DNA of 64,000 bases from Methylobacillus flagellatus_A (GTDB taxonomy: Bacteria; Pseudomonadota; Gammaproteobacteria; Burkholderiales; Methylophilaceae), in assembly GCF_031344055.1 (NCBI RefSeq), contig NZ_JADBEN010000006.1; one strand, given 5' to 3'. The translations under genes were made by a program, and so were the position numbers. Below the pieces are notes generated by a model. It was not told where the DNA came from. It ran no database searches and was given only the letters and a program-made list of their open reading frames with translations. Shown piece after piece: positions 52,699 to 60,677 of this stretch (positions within the stretch are counted from its first letter, which is position 1; each line of letters begins with the position of its first letter).

Positions 52699-53238
52699 AT
52701 GTCGCATTTTCCCTCGCACCTGCTGGCCGAGCAGCTTTACCAACAGCACCAGCAATGGTTGCGCTTGTGGCTCAATCGCCGATTGAACAATCATTCCGAA
52801 GCGGCCGACCTTGCCCAGGACACCTTCATGCGCATCCTGCTGATGCCGGAGCTCTCGTCGAGCAACCTTGAAAGCGAGCCGTTGCGCGAGCCGCGCGCTT
52901 ACCTGGCGACAGTGGCGCGCCGGGTGCTGTTGAACCATTTCCGCAGGGCGTCGCTGGAGCGGGCCTGGCTCGATGCGCTGGCGCTGATGCCGGGGGCGGA
53001 GGCTCCTTCGCCGGAACAACAGGCGCTGATCGCCGATGCGTTGAACGAGGTGGATGCCATGCTCAACGGCTTGTCCCCCATCGTGAGGGAAGTATTCGTG
53101 CTGTCGCAGGTCGAGGGGCTGACCTATGCCGAGATCGCGGAACAGCTCGATATCGGCTTGCGCTCGGTCAAGCGCTACATGGCGCAGGCCATGGCGGAAT
53201 GCATCGTGCTGGCCTCCAGCTACCAAGGCAGCATCTGA
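52699..53238 (+). CDS. ECF RNA polymerase sigma factor, FecI-like
   Basis: The 179-residue protein has sigma region 2 (NNHSEAADLAQDTFMRILLM, about residues 33-52) and region 4 (LSQVEGLTYAEIAEQLDIGLRSVKRYMAQAMAEC, near residue 140-173). It is the size of FecI sigma factors. The FecR gene follows after 4 bases and a TonB receptor gene after that. This is the classic cell-surface-signalling arrangement in which receptor occupancy activates the sigma factor. Confidence 0.94.
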   Translation: MSHFPSHLLAEQLYQQHQQWLRLWLNRRLNNHSEAADLAQDTFMRILLMPELSSSNLESEPLREPRAYLATVARRVLLNHFRRASLERAWLDALALMPGAEAPSPEQQALIADALNEVDAMLNGLSPIVREVFVLSQVEGLTYAEIAEQLDIGLRSVKRYMAQAMAECIVLASSYQGSI

Positions 53239-53242
53239 CGCC

Positions 53243-54205
53243 ATGGCTGCACCGGAGCTTGTAATTCGCCAGGTCGCCATGCAGGCTGCGGAATGGTTCG
53301 TGCTGATCGATTCCGGGGAAGCCACGCCACAGGAGCTGGTTGCCTTCGAACAGTGGCGGGGCGCTGATCCCGCCCACGAGCAAGCCTGGCAACAGGCCCA
53401 GCGCATCAGCGGCCTGGCGTCAAACCTGCCGCAGCAGACGGGCAGCACATTGCGGCGCAAAACGCGCCTGGACAGGCGCAAGGCCATCAAGCAACTGGCG
53501 ATACTGATTGCGGCCGTGCCTGCCGGCTGGCTGGGCTGGCGTACCGGCGAGCAGCAAGGCTGGCTGGCCGATTACCGCACCGCCGCGGGAGAGCAGCGCC
53601 GCATTGTCCTGGCAGACGGCACGGTGATCCAGCTCAATACCGCCACCCGCGTTGACATTGACTATAACGCCGCATCACGCACCGTACACCTGCGTGGCGG
53701 GGAAATCCTCATCACAACCTCCCCCGATCCCGATGCCCAGCGGAATGGCAAGCCGCGTCCCTTCATCGTGCAGACCGCTTATGGGCGAGTACAGCCGTTA
53801 GGCACCCGTTTTGTCGTGCGCCATATCGACGACCATGTGTTTGTGGCGGTGCAGGAGGGGGCCGTGCAAATCAGCAATGGGGCCAGGACTGACATCCTCC
53901 ATGCCAATGAAGAAACCCGCTTCGATGCCGATGCCATCGACCAGCCGCAAGCATTGTCTCCCCGCGAGTTGAATTGGACGCGCGGCGTGATTTCTGCCGA
54001 TGAAACCCGCCTGGGCGATTTCATTGCCGAACTTGCGCGCTATCGTCCGGGCATCCTGCGCTGCGATCCCGCCGTGGCGGATATCCGCGTAACGGGGGCT
54101 TACCAATTGCAGGATACCGACGCCATCCTGCTCAACCTTGCCAAGGTGTTCCCGGTCAAGCTCGAATACAGAACGCGCTATTGGGTCACTGTGGTAGCGC
54201 GGTAG
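53243..54205 (+). CDS. FecR family anti-sigma/sigma regulator
   Basis: The 320-residue protein has an N-terminal cytoplasmic DUF4880 segment (QAAEWFVLIDSGEATPQELV, FEQWRGADPAHEQAWQQAQR), a single membrane helix (AIKQLAILIAAVPAGWLGWR) and the periplasmic FecR domain (EQRRIVLADGTVIQLNTATR). The C-terminal part contacts the receptor plug/signalling domain. The ATG at 53243 is used because it lies just after the sigma factor stop; the open frame upstream overlaps that gene. Confidence 0.93.
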   Translation: MAAPELVIRQVAMQAAEWFVLIDSGEATPQELVAFEQWRGADPAHEQAWQQAQRISGLASNLPQQTGSTLRRKTRLDRRKAIKQLAILIAAVPAGWLGWRTGEQQGWLADYRTAAGEQRRIVLADGTVIQLNTATRVDIDYNAASRTVHLRGGEILITTSPDPDAQRNGKPRPFIVQTAYGRVQPLGTRFVVRHIDDHVFVAVQEGAVQISNGARTDILHANEETRFDADAIDQPQALSPRELNWTRGVISADETRLGDFIAELARYRPGILRCDPAVADIRVTGAYQLQDTDAILLNLAKVFPVKLEYRTRYWVTVVAR

Positions 54206-54310
54206 TTTGATGCTATAAAAAATAATCCTCTCGTTCTGGCCCCTTTTACCTGCCTGTCGTGTCCTGTCTGTTGACGTAACAAAAACGATTAACATTACAG
54301 GAAGGAACAT

Positions 54311-56887
54311 ATGTTATTGCGTCATCAACCCCAAAGCACGGTTTCCCAATACGTGCAGGCTGCAAATATCTCATCGCGCTTTCGCATCCATCATGCTGTG
54401 CATGCGGCAGTGTTGGTTATCGGCATGGCGGCTGGCACTGCCAACTGGCATGAGGTGCATGCCGAACAAGTCACAAGGCAGGCCGAGGTCAGGGAGCTGA
54501 ACATTGCCGCCGGTTCGCTGGCTGCCGCTATTACGGAATTTGCCGTGCAGACCGGCATCAATATCACCACGGAGCCTGCGTTAGTCAAAGCGCAGGAAAC
54601 AAAGGGTCTGAAGGGTAGCTACACTGTAGCTCAAGGATTGTCTACATTATTATCGCCACTAGGATTACAAGCAGTTAGGCAGGAGGAAGGCAATTATATT
54701 GTCAAAACCATTGCTCAATCCGATGTCGAGGTTCCAACCGCTACACTGGCAGAGCTGACAGTGAAAGCACAGGGCATGGGGGAATCTACGGAAAATACAC
54801 AAAGTTATGCCGCTAGGTTGGTCAGTGTCGGTTCCAAGACGCCAACCAGTCTGCGTGAGACACCCCAGTCTGTTTCCGTAGTGACTTCACAGTTGATTCA
54901 GGACAAGCGGATGACGGATTTGGCTGAAGCGATGAAAATCACTCCCGGCATCACCGTACAAAATACCAATTATCGGATCAATAGCTTTTACTCGCGTGGA
55001 TTCTTGCTGGATAACTACCAGATCGATGGTGCATCTCCGATGGCGATGAGTACTTCAGCTGGCAGTTTTTATGGCATTGGCACTTTTGATCTAGTTGAGT
55101 TTGACCATGTCGAAGTATTGCGAGGCAGTAGCTCATTGTTTGGTGGTGCAGGCAATCCTGGGGGCATTGTCAACCTGGTGCGCAAGCGGCCAACCCGGGA
55201 TACCCAGTTCAAGGTCGATGCCTCAGCAGGTTCCTGGGATAACTACCGCGTGCAGTTAGATGCCAGTGGATCATTGACTGAGGCTGGTAATCTCCGTGGC
55301 AGGCTGGTGGCTGCAAATGCTGACCGTCAGTATTTTATCGACAACCGCAGCACCGAAAAGCCGATTGTGTATGGCATTCTGGAGTTTGATTTGACGCCGG
55401 ATACTATGGTGACTCTGGGTGGACGTTATGAGCGGATTCATGAGAATGGCACATGGAGCAGTGTACCTAGATATAGTACTGGTGAAGATCTGAAATTAAA
55501 GCGTAGTACTGGTTTGACACAAAGGTGGTCATATACCGATGCAAGTTCAAAAGAGTTGTTTGCCAAGTTTGACCATGTGTTCAAGAATCAGTGGAAATTG
55601 AATGCCACATACACTGGTACGCATGAGAAAGTGGAAAGCCTGGGGGCATTTGCCTTAAATGGCGTGAACCCGGTTACTTTGGCCGGACCAATCTGGACAG
55701 GGAGTTATAATGATTCATGGACAAAACAGAGCCTGTTTGATACTAATTTGTCAGGTAGTTTCAATGCCTTCTCGCGCGAGCATGAGTTTGTATTAGGTGC
55801 TGATTGGCAGAGAGTTACGAGTCAATGGCGTGGTGGGGCTTATCCAGCAAACCGCGGGTTGCCAGCGAATGTATTTGATCCCGGCTCAACTTATTGGAAT
55901 CCTTATCCTATCAGTAGCGCCTTGACTATCAAGTACAACCCGAACACTCAAGTACAGTATGGCATCTATGCGCGAACTGCATTACAGGTGAGCGATCAAG
56001 CGAAGCTGATTCTTGGAGGTAGGCTTGCACGCTACAAATTTGAACAGACCATTGATGATGGCTTTGATGTCAGCCGTATTGAGATGCGCGAGCCAACCAA
56101 ATTCGTGCCCTATGCTGCGTTGACGTATGAATTGACCAGGCAGTGGTCGGCCTATGCGAGCTATTCCGAGATTTTCAAGCCGCAGCAGAACTTGCTGCAA
56201 GGGCCTGAGGGTAGTGCAAAAACGGTGGATGCTATGACAGGCAAGACTTATGAAATCGGTTTGAAGGGCGATTGGTTCAATGGTGCTGTCAATGCCGGAG
56301 CGGCTGTTTTTTATACCAAGCGCGAAGATGGTGCCGTTCTGGATACGCGTTATCCCAATAATTCGGTCTTGTTTGGCGGAAGTTGCTGCTACTTGAATCA
56401 GGGTGAGGTGGTCAGCAAGGGAGTGGAACTGGAGGCCAACGGCGAAGTATTGCCAGGCTTGATGACGATGGCCAGCTATGTCTACAACTACAACCGCAAT
56501 CTGGCTGACAGCCTGCCATTGAGCACGATTACGCCCAAGCATATGGTCAAGCTGTGGACTGTCTATCAATTGCCAGGCGAGTACTCCAAATGGCGCATTG
56601 GCGGAGGTGTCAATCTTCAAAGTACAACGTATGTTAGTGGAGTATCTAATAGATACGATGGTAGTGGAAATGTGATTGAGGCTGACATTCCTTTCAAGTA
56701 TACCCAAAGTGGTTATGCAGTCTGGGATGCCATGGTGGAATATCAAGTGGACAAGAGCTGGTCGCTCAACCTGAATGCCAATAACCTGTTTGATAAGACG
56801 TATTATCAGACAGTAGGTAGTGCTGGGTTGGGGAACTACTACGGCGCTCCTCGAAATGTCATGCTGACTTTGCGTGGCACGTTCTAA
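54311..56887 (+). CDS. TonB-dependent siderophore receptor with STN signalling domain
   Basis: The 858-residue outer-membrane receptor has an unusually long leader (about 55 residues), then an STN domain (residues 60-135, AGSLAAAITEFAVQTGINI) for signalling to FecR. The plug domain contains SLRETPQSVSVVTSQLIQDK and VEVLRGSSSLFGGAGNPGGI. The 22-stranded barrel ends in TLRGTF. It is of the FpvA/FoxA/FhuE type, so a ferric hydroxamate or related siderophore is likely. AGGAAGGAA precedes the ATG. From about 54590 the gene is noticeably less GC-rich than its first part and neighbours. Its stop codon borders an inverted-repeat element. Confidence 0.94.
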   Translation: MLLRHQPQSTVSQYVQAANISSRFRIHHAVHAAVLVIGMAAGTANWHEVHAEQVTRQAEVRELNIAAGSLAAAITEFAVQTGINITTEPALVKAQETKGLKGSYTVAQGLSTLLSPLGLQAVRQEEGNYIVKTIAQSDVEVPTATLAELTVKAQGMGESTENTQSYAARLVSVGSKTPTSLRETPQSVSVVTSQLIQDKRMTDLAEAMKITPGITVQNTNYRINSFYSRGFLLDNYQIDGASPMAMSTSAGSFYGIGTFDLVEFDHVEVLRGSSSLFGGAGNPGGIVNLVRKRPTRDTQFKVDASAGSWDNYRVQLDASGSLTEAGNLRGRLVAANADRQYFIDNRSTEKPIVYGILEFDLTPDTMVTLGGRYERIHENGTWSSVPRYSTGEDLKLKRSTGLTQRWSYTDASSKELFAKFDHVFKNQWKLNATYTGTHEKVESLGAFALNGVNPVTLAGPIWTGSYNDSWTKQSLFDTNLSGSFNAFSREHEFVLGADWQRVTSQWRGGAYPANRGLPANVFDPGSTYWNPYPISSALTIKYNPNTQVQYGIYARTALQVSDQAKLILGGRLARYKFEQTIDDGFDVSRIEMREPTKFVPYAALTYELTRQWSAYASYSEIFKPQQNLLQGPEGSAKTVDAMTGKTYEIGLKGDWFNGAVNAGAAVFYTKREDGAVLDTRYPNNSVLFGGSCCYLNQGEVVSKGVELEANGEVLPGLMTMASYVYNYNRNLADSLPLSTITPKHMVKLWTVYQLPGEYSKWRIGGGVNLQSTTYVSGVSNRYDGSGNVIEADIPFKYTQSGYAVWDAMVEYQVDKSWSLNLNANNLFDKTYYQTVGSAGLGNYYGAPRNVMLTLRGTF

Positions 56888-57104
56888 GAGCCTGTTTACA
56901 AGCATGAATGGCACCGCAACATACCTGCCCCCGGCGCATCCCAGCCCCCTTGTCATACCGGGCTTGACCCGCTATCTCGCCCCATGCCCTGCCGCCTGGC
57001 CCATGCCTCAGCGCCACGGGATCCCGGCTCGGGGGCCGGGATGACGGTTTGCTGTTGCCATGACAGGACAAGGTCTCCGGTAACAGAGATCGTAAACAAG
57101 CTCT
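56887..57104. mobile_element. Small inverted-repeat element after the TonB receptor gene
   Basis: AGAGCCTGTTTAC (56887-56899) matches the inverted right end GTAAACAAGCTCT (57092-57104) at 12 of 13 positions. The end sequence starts like that of the element at 50011-50279. The flanks read TAA on both sides if the ends are GAGCC/GCTC, a possible 3-base target duplication. The interior contains GTCATACCGGGCTTGACCC and GGGATCCCGG..CCGGGATGAC, a type of intergenic repeat common in Proteobacteria. No transposase is encoded. Confidence 0.6.
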
Positions 57105-57245
57105 AAGAAAAATATAGATTGAAATGATGGGGTGCTTTATTGAGCACTCCATTTTTTTGTCAGTTCACCGCACCAGATGCATAAAATGCAGGTGGAGCGC
57201 GTCCTCGTTCGAGATATTACGATAAGGGGATGTAACAACAGGTGG

Positions 57246-57560
57246 TCACAGCCCGAAATCTTCCCGGAAGCGATCGATCTGGTGCATGCGCTCATGCAGA
57301 ATGGTCACGATACCGATGTCACCGTTCGATAGCTGGCGCCAGTAGACGAAGTGCCGCTCGTACTGGAAGAAGTAGCCATCAATGCCGAACTCGGCTGGAA
57401 TGACGCGGGAGGCCGTCTGGTGAGTTGCGATACTGTCAAATGCCTCGAACAGGCCAGTGATGTAGCGATCGGCCTGCTGCTGGCCCCAGCGGTCGCGAGT
57501 GTGGCGATAGATCTCATCAAGCCGCCAGGATGCGGCCTCCTGGATGCGTATCTGTGCCAT
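57246..57560 (-). CDS. ParE/RelE family toxin
   Basis: The 104-residue protein matches the ParE fold: IQEAASWRLDEIYRHTRDRW, then FDSIATHQTASRVIPAEFG and a C-terminal IVTILHERMHQIDRF. ParE toxins inhibit gyrase and RelE types cleave mRNA; the sequence fits ParE better. The antitoxin gene lies 7 bases upstream on the same strand, the usual order. The base composition is near that of the host. Confidence 0.9.
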   Translation of the reverse strand: MAQIRIQEAASWRLDEIYRHTRDRWGQQQADRYITGLFEAFDSIATHQTASRVIPAEFGIDGYFFQYERHFVYWRQLSNGDIGIVTILHERMHQIDRFREDFGL

Positions 57561-57567
57561 GGCTGGT

Positions 57568-57828
57568 TCAAGTCCGGTTGCGTGCGATGACTTCGGATGC
57601 CGTCAACGGTTGGTACGAGGACTCCGGAGCGGAGTAAGCATGGGATAGCTCTGCCTTGAGTCGCTTGAATGCGGCAGTTTCCTTGGCTTCCTTGTCGCGG
57701 CGGATGAGGTCGCGCACATATTCACTGACATTCTCATAGTTGCCTTGTTCGCCTACGTTGGCAGAGACGAATTCACTCAAGGGGCCGCTCAGGCGCACTG
57801 TCATTGTGGTGGTCTTCGTACGGGACAT
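57568..57828 (-). CDS. ParD/CopG family antitoxin
   Basis: The 86-residue protein has an N-terminal ribbon-helix-helix (TTTMTVRLSGPLSEFVSANV, then NVSEYVRDLIRRD), as in ParD antitoxins, and a disordered C-terminal tail that would bind the toxin. It is first in the pair, so it likely represses its own promoter in the AT-rich 57829-58030 region. Confidence 0.9.
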   Translation of the reverse strand: MSRTKTTTMTVRLSGPLSEFVSANVGEQGNYENVSEYVRDLIRRDKEAKETAAFKRLKAELSHAYSAPESSYQPLTASEVIARNRT

Positions 57829-58030
57829 GGCTGGATCCTTATTTTGTGAGTTGTAATCAATATAATCAAAAATGAAGACGTCGCCAAGATTTTAATTCCA
57901 ATGTGTACGGAGGATCAATGAGCGCCTCCGTATCGACTTGTCTATATTTAAAACAATTTATCAATTTTTAGTAAATTGTTAGTATTATTCATAATAATTG
58001 TTGATCTAAGTATGAAGGAATGTCTTAAAT

Positions 58031-59044
58031 ATGGACCGGTTCCAGGCAATGCAGGTATTCACCCGGGTGGTGGATGCCAACAGTTTCACGCGTGCGGCGG
58101 ATAGCCTCGGCTTGCCGCGCACGACGGTGACGACCACCATCCAGGCGCTGGAAGGCCTGCTCAAGGTGCGCCTGCTCAACCGCACCACGCGGCGCCTGAG
58201 CCTGACGCCGGACGGCGCGGCCTACTACGAGCGCTGCATGCGCATCCTGGCCGAAGTGGACGAGACCGAAGCCTTGTTCCGCGACGTGACGCGCGGGCCG
58301 AGCGGGCGGCTGCGCATTGACGTGCCGCCCTCGATCGGCCGCCTGATCATCATTCCCAAACTTTGCGATTTCTACACGCGCTACCCGGACGTGGAGCTGG
58401 TGATCGGCATGAGCGACCGCCCGGTGGACATGGTGCAGGAGGCGGTGGATTGCGTGGTGCGCATGGGCGGGCTGCAGGATTCCAGCATGGTCGCCCGCCG
58501 CATCGGCGCGTTCGGTGTGGTGACCTGCGCTTCGCCGCGCTACCTGGAGCAGCACGGCGTGCCCACGACACTGGAAGACCTGGAGCAGCACCATGCCGTG
58601 AATTATTTTTCCAGCCGCACGGGGCGGAACATGGACTGGGATTTTGTCGTGGACGGCAAGGTGATGGAAGTGCGCGGCGTCGGCAAGGTCGCGGTCAACG
58701 ACGCCGAGGCCTATGTCGCCTGCGCATTGCAGGGCTTCGGCCTGATCCAGGCGCCGCGCTACATGGTGCTACCGCATCTTCAATCCGGCGAGTTGGTGGA
58801 AGTCCTGCCGCAATGGCAGCCGTCCAGCCACCCGATTTCAGTGGTCTACCTGCACAACCGGCACTTGTCGCCCAAGGTCAGGGCCTTTGTGGACTGGATC
58901 GCCGAGCTGTTCGCCAGTTGCCCCTTGCTGGGCGGATGCAGCAGCGACATGGTGGATGCGGAGTGCCGCTTTGCCCAGTGCGAACAAGGCAACACCATGC
59001 GCGAGATCATCGACCGCAACAATACGGCCGAGGCGGTATTTTAG
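58031..59044 (+). CDS. LysR-type transcriptional regulator
   Basis: The 337-residue regulator has the helix-turn-helix NSFTRAADSLGLPRTTVTTT (residues 17-36) and the typical LTPDGAAYYERCMRIL segment. A LysR effector domain follows (LRIDVPPSIGRLIIIPKLCD, VDCVVRMGGLQDSSMVARRI). About 30 extra C-terminal residues include several cysteines (CPLLGGCSSD, CRFAQCEQ), which is unusual and could be redox- or metal-sensitive. It stands next to the toxin-antitoxin pair, divergently, with no obvious target gene. Confidence 0.92.
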   Translation: MDRFQAMQVFTRVVDANSFTRAADSLGLPRTTVTTTIQALEGLLKVRLLNRTTRRLSLTPDGAAYYERCMRILAEVDETEALFRDVTRGPSGRLRIDVPPSIGRLIIIPKLCDFYTRYPDVELVIGMSDRPVDMVQEAVDCVVRMGGLQDSSMVARRIGAFGVVTCASPRYLEQHGVPTTLEDLEQHHAVNYFSSRTGRNMDWDFVVDGKVMEVRGVGKVAVNDAEAYVACALQGFGLIQAPRYMVLPHLQSGELVEVLPQWQPSSHPISVVYLHNRHLSPKVRAFVDWIAELFASCPLLGGCSSDMVDAECRFAQCEQGNTMREIIDRNNTAEAVF

Positions 59045-59055
59045 AGTTCTTAGGT

Positions 59056-59763
59056 TTACGCGTATAGCAGCGAGGCGTATGCCTGGCGTACGACCTGGTA
59101 GCACTCGCACGCCATTCGTTCGAGGCCTGGCCGGTTCAACACGTGGATATGGCCGCGGCTGTAGCTGATCAGCCCTTGTTTCTGCAGTTTCCCCGCCGCT
59201 TCGGTGATGCCTTCGCGCCTGACGCCCAGCATGTTGGCGATGAGCTCCTGCGTCATGATGAGCTCGGTCTTGTGCAGCCGGTCCAGGCTGAGCAACAGCC
59301 AGCGGCATAGCTGCTGTTCCAGCACGCAATGACGGTTGCAGACGGCGGTCTGGGTGATTTGGGTGATGAGGGCCTGGGTGTAGCGCAGGAACAGGTGCGC
59401 GACGGCAGGACGGCGGTCGAAAATCTGCTTCAAGGTGCCGGAGCGGATGCGGTAGCCATACCCGGCGCTCTGCACCACGGCGCGGCAGGAAGAGGTATTG
59501 GTGCCCATGATGACCGGCGTGCCGACCATGCCTTCCTCCCCGACCACCGCAATTTCCGTCGATGCGCCGTTCTCCATGACGTAGAGCAGGGAGACGATGG
59601 CATCGACAGGGAAGAACACGTACTTCAATAATTGTTCCGATTCGTACAACACCTCGCCCAGCTGCATGGAAAGCGGCTCCAGGCTTTCTATCAGCTGCCG
59701 CTGATCCTCCAGCGGCAGCGCGTTGATCAAGGTATTGCCATGCGGGCTGAACGGAATGTCCAT
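59056..59763 (-). CDS. Crp/Fnr family transcriptional regulator
   Basis: The 235-residue protein has an N-terminal cyclic-nucleotide-binding fold (GEVLYESEQLLKYVFFPVDA, residues 43-62) and a C-terminal winged helix (MTQELIANMLGVRREGITEA). It lacks the N-terminal cysteine cluster of FNR and a canonical cAMP-binding set, so its signal is unknown. The start at 59763 has GGAGG 6 bases upstream. It is divergent from a PEP-CTERM gene; related regulators sit near exopolysaccharide and PEP-CTERM genes. Confidence 0.9.
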   Translation of the reverse strand: MDIPFSPHGNTLINALPLEDQRQLIESLEPLSMQLGEVLYESEQLLKYVFFPVDAIVSLLYVMENGASTEIAVVGEEGMVGTPVIMGTNTSSCRAVVQSAGYGYRIRSGTLKQIFDRRPAVAHLFLRYTQALITQITQTAVCNRHCVLEQQLCRWLLLSLDRLHKTELIMTQELIANMLGVRREGITEAAGKLQKQGLISYSRGHIHVLNRPGLERMACECYQVVRQAYASLLYA

Positions 59764-59876
59764 TTGGCCTCCAAGCAGGTGCTGCAATGCAGTATATGCC
59801 GATCGATCCGGCTTGGAAGGGCCAATTGCCGTGTATTAGTCCGATTGGGCTAATTTTCCTATAAATCATCAAGTTA

Positions 59877-59892
59877 TGTGCGCTAGCGCACA
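59877..59892. promoter_or_regulatory. 16-bp perfect palindrome between the Crp/Fnr and PEP-CTERM genes
   Basis: TGTGCGCTAGCGCACA is a perfect 16-bp palindrome. About 25 bases to its left, TTAGTCC-GATT-GGGCTAA (59836-59853) is a second near-perfect dyad. Both lie in the 228-base divergent region and are operator candidates. Confidence 0.5.
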
Positions 59893-59991
59893 GTAAGGCA
59901 CATGGTTGCCATGCATGCTCGGTCCACCTGGCGCTCATAGCCGGGCAAACGTACTTTTCTTAAAGCAAATAACGATGAGAAGGAAGAGAAA

Positions 59992-60633
59992 ATGAATAAA
60001 CTGACTATGGCGATTTGTGGGGCACTACTGGCTGCAAGCAGCGGGGTGAATGCAGCGAACATCGTGGTGAACGGGGGCTTCGAGGCTGATGCCATCTCGG
60101 GTTCCTGGGAACAGTTGCCTGCGGTGACTGGCTGGAGCTCGGACGGCGTGTTCGAAATACAGCGCGGCAGCGATCATGGCGGTTGGCCCGCATTCAATAC
60201 TGCATTCGAAGGGGAACAGTACCTGGAGCTGAACTCGACCAACCTGACCTCGATCTGGCAGGACCTGACAACGACTTCCGGCGGTTTGTACAACCTCAGC
60301 TTTGCCTATTCCGGCCGCTCGGATACCCCAGGCGACCTGAACAGCGCACTGGAAGTGTATTGGGGCGGGAGCCAGGTGGTGGCAACCTCGGTCACCTCGC
60401 ATAGCGGATGGGTGGAGTACCACTTCACCAACCTGCTGGCCTCCGATAGCCTGACCACTTTGAAGTTCGTCTCGATAGAACCGCAGAATGCGCCTTCGTA
60501 TGGTTCATTCCTGGATGGCGTGGTGGTCACTGCCGTGCCCGAACCCAGCACCTATGGCATGCTGGCGCTGGGCCTGGGCGTGATGGGCCTGATCAGCAGG
60601 CGCAGACGCCAGCACCAACATCCTCTCTACTAA
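59992..60633 (+). CDS. PEP-CTERM sorting domain-containing protein
   Basis: The 213-residue secreted protein has a signal peptide (MNKLTMAICGALLAASSGVNA) and a beta-sandwich middle that starts NIVVNGGFEADAISGSWEQL, as in NEPC/DUF642-like carbohydrate-binding domains. The PEP-CTERM tail is VPEPSTYGMLALGLGVMGLI with a basic end (SRRRRQ). The first 15 residues of this tail are identical to those of the protein encoded at 4814-5353. GAAGGAAGAG precedes the ATG. No exosortase gene lies in the window. Confidence 0.92.
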   Translation: MNKLTMAICGALLAASSGVNAANIVVNGGFEADAISGSWEQLPAVTGWSSDGVFEIQRGSDHGGWPAFNTAFEGEQYLELNSTNLTSIWQDLTTTSGGLYNLSFAYSGRSDTPGDLNSALEVYWGGSQVVATSVTSHSGWVEYHFTNLLASDSLTTLKFVSIEPQNAPSYGSFLDGVVVTAVPEPSTYGMLALGLGVMGLISRRRRQHQHPLY

Positions 60634-60652
60634 AATACATTTCTTCTCAATG

Positions 60653-60677
60653 GGCCAGGCCAACGCCTGGCCTTTTT
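60653..60677. terminator. Rho-independent terminator after PEP-CTERM gene
   Basis: GGCCAGGC, a CAAC loop and GCCTGGCC form an 8-bp stem followed by five T residues. It runs up to the end of the converging luciferase-like gene. Confidence 0.88.

Noticed and set aside
59894..59912. Sigma-54-like GGCAC and TTGC pair upstream of the second PEP-CTERM gene
   Set aside because: The spacing between GG and GC is 9 rather than 10 bases, and no similar pair was found before the other PEP-CTERM gene.
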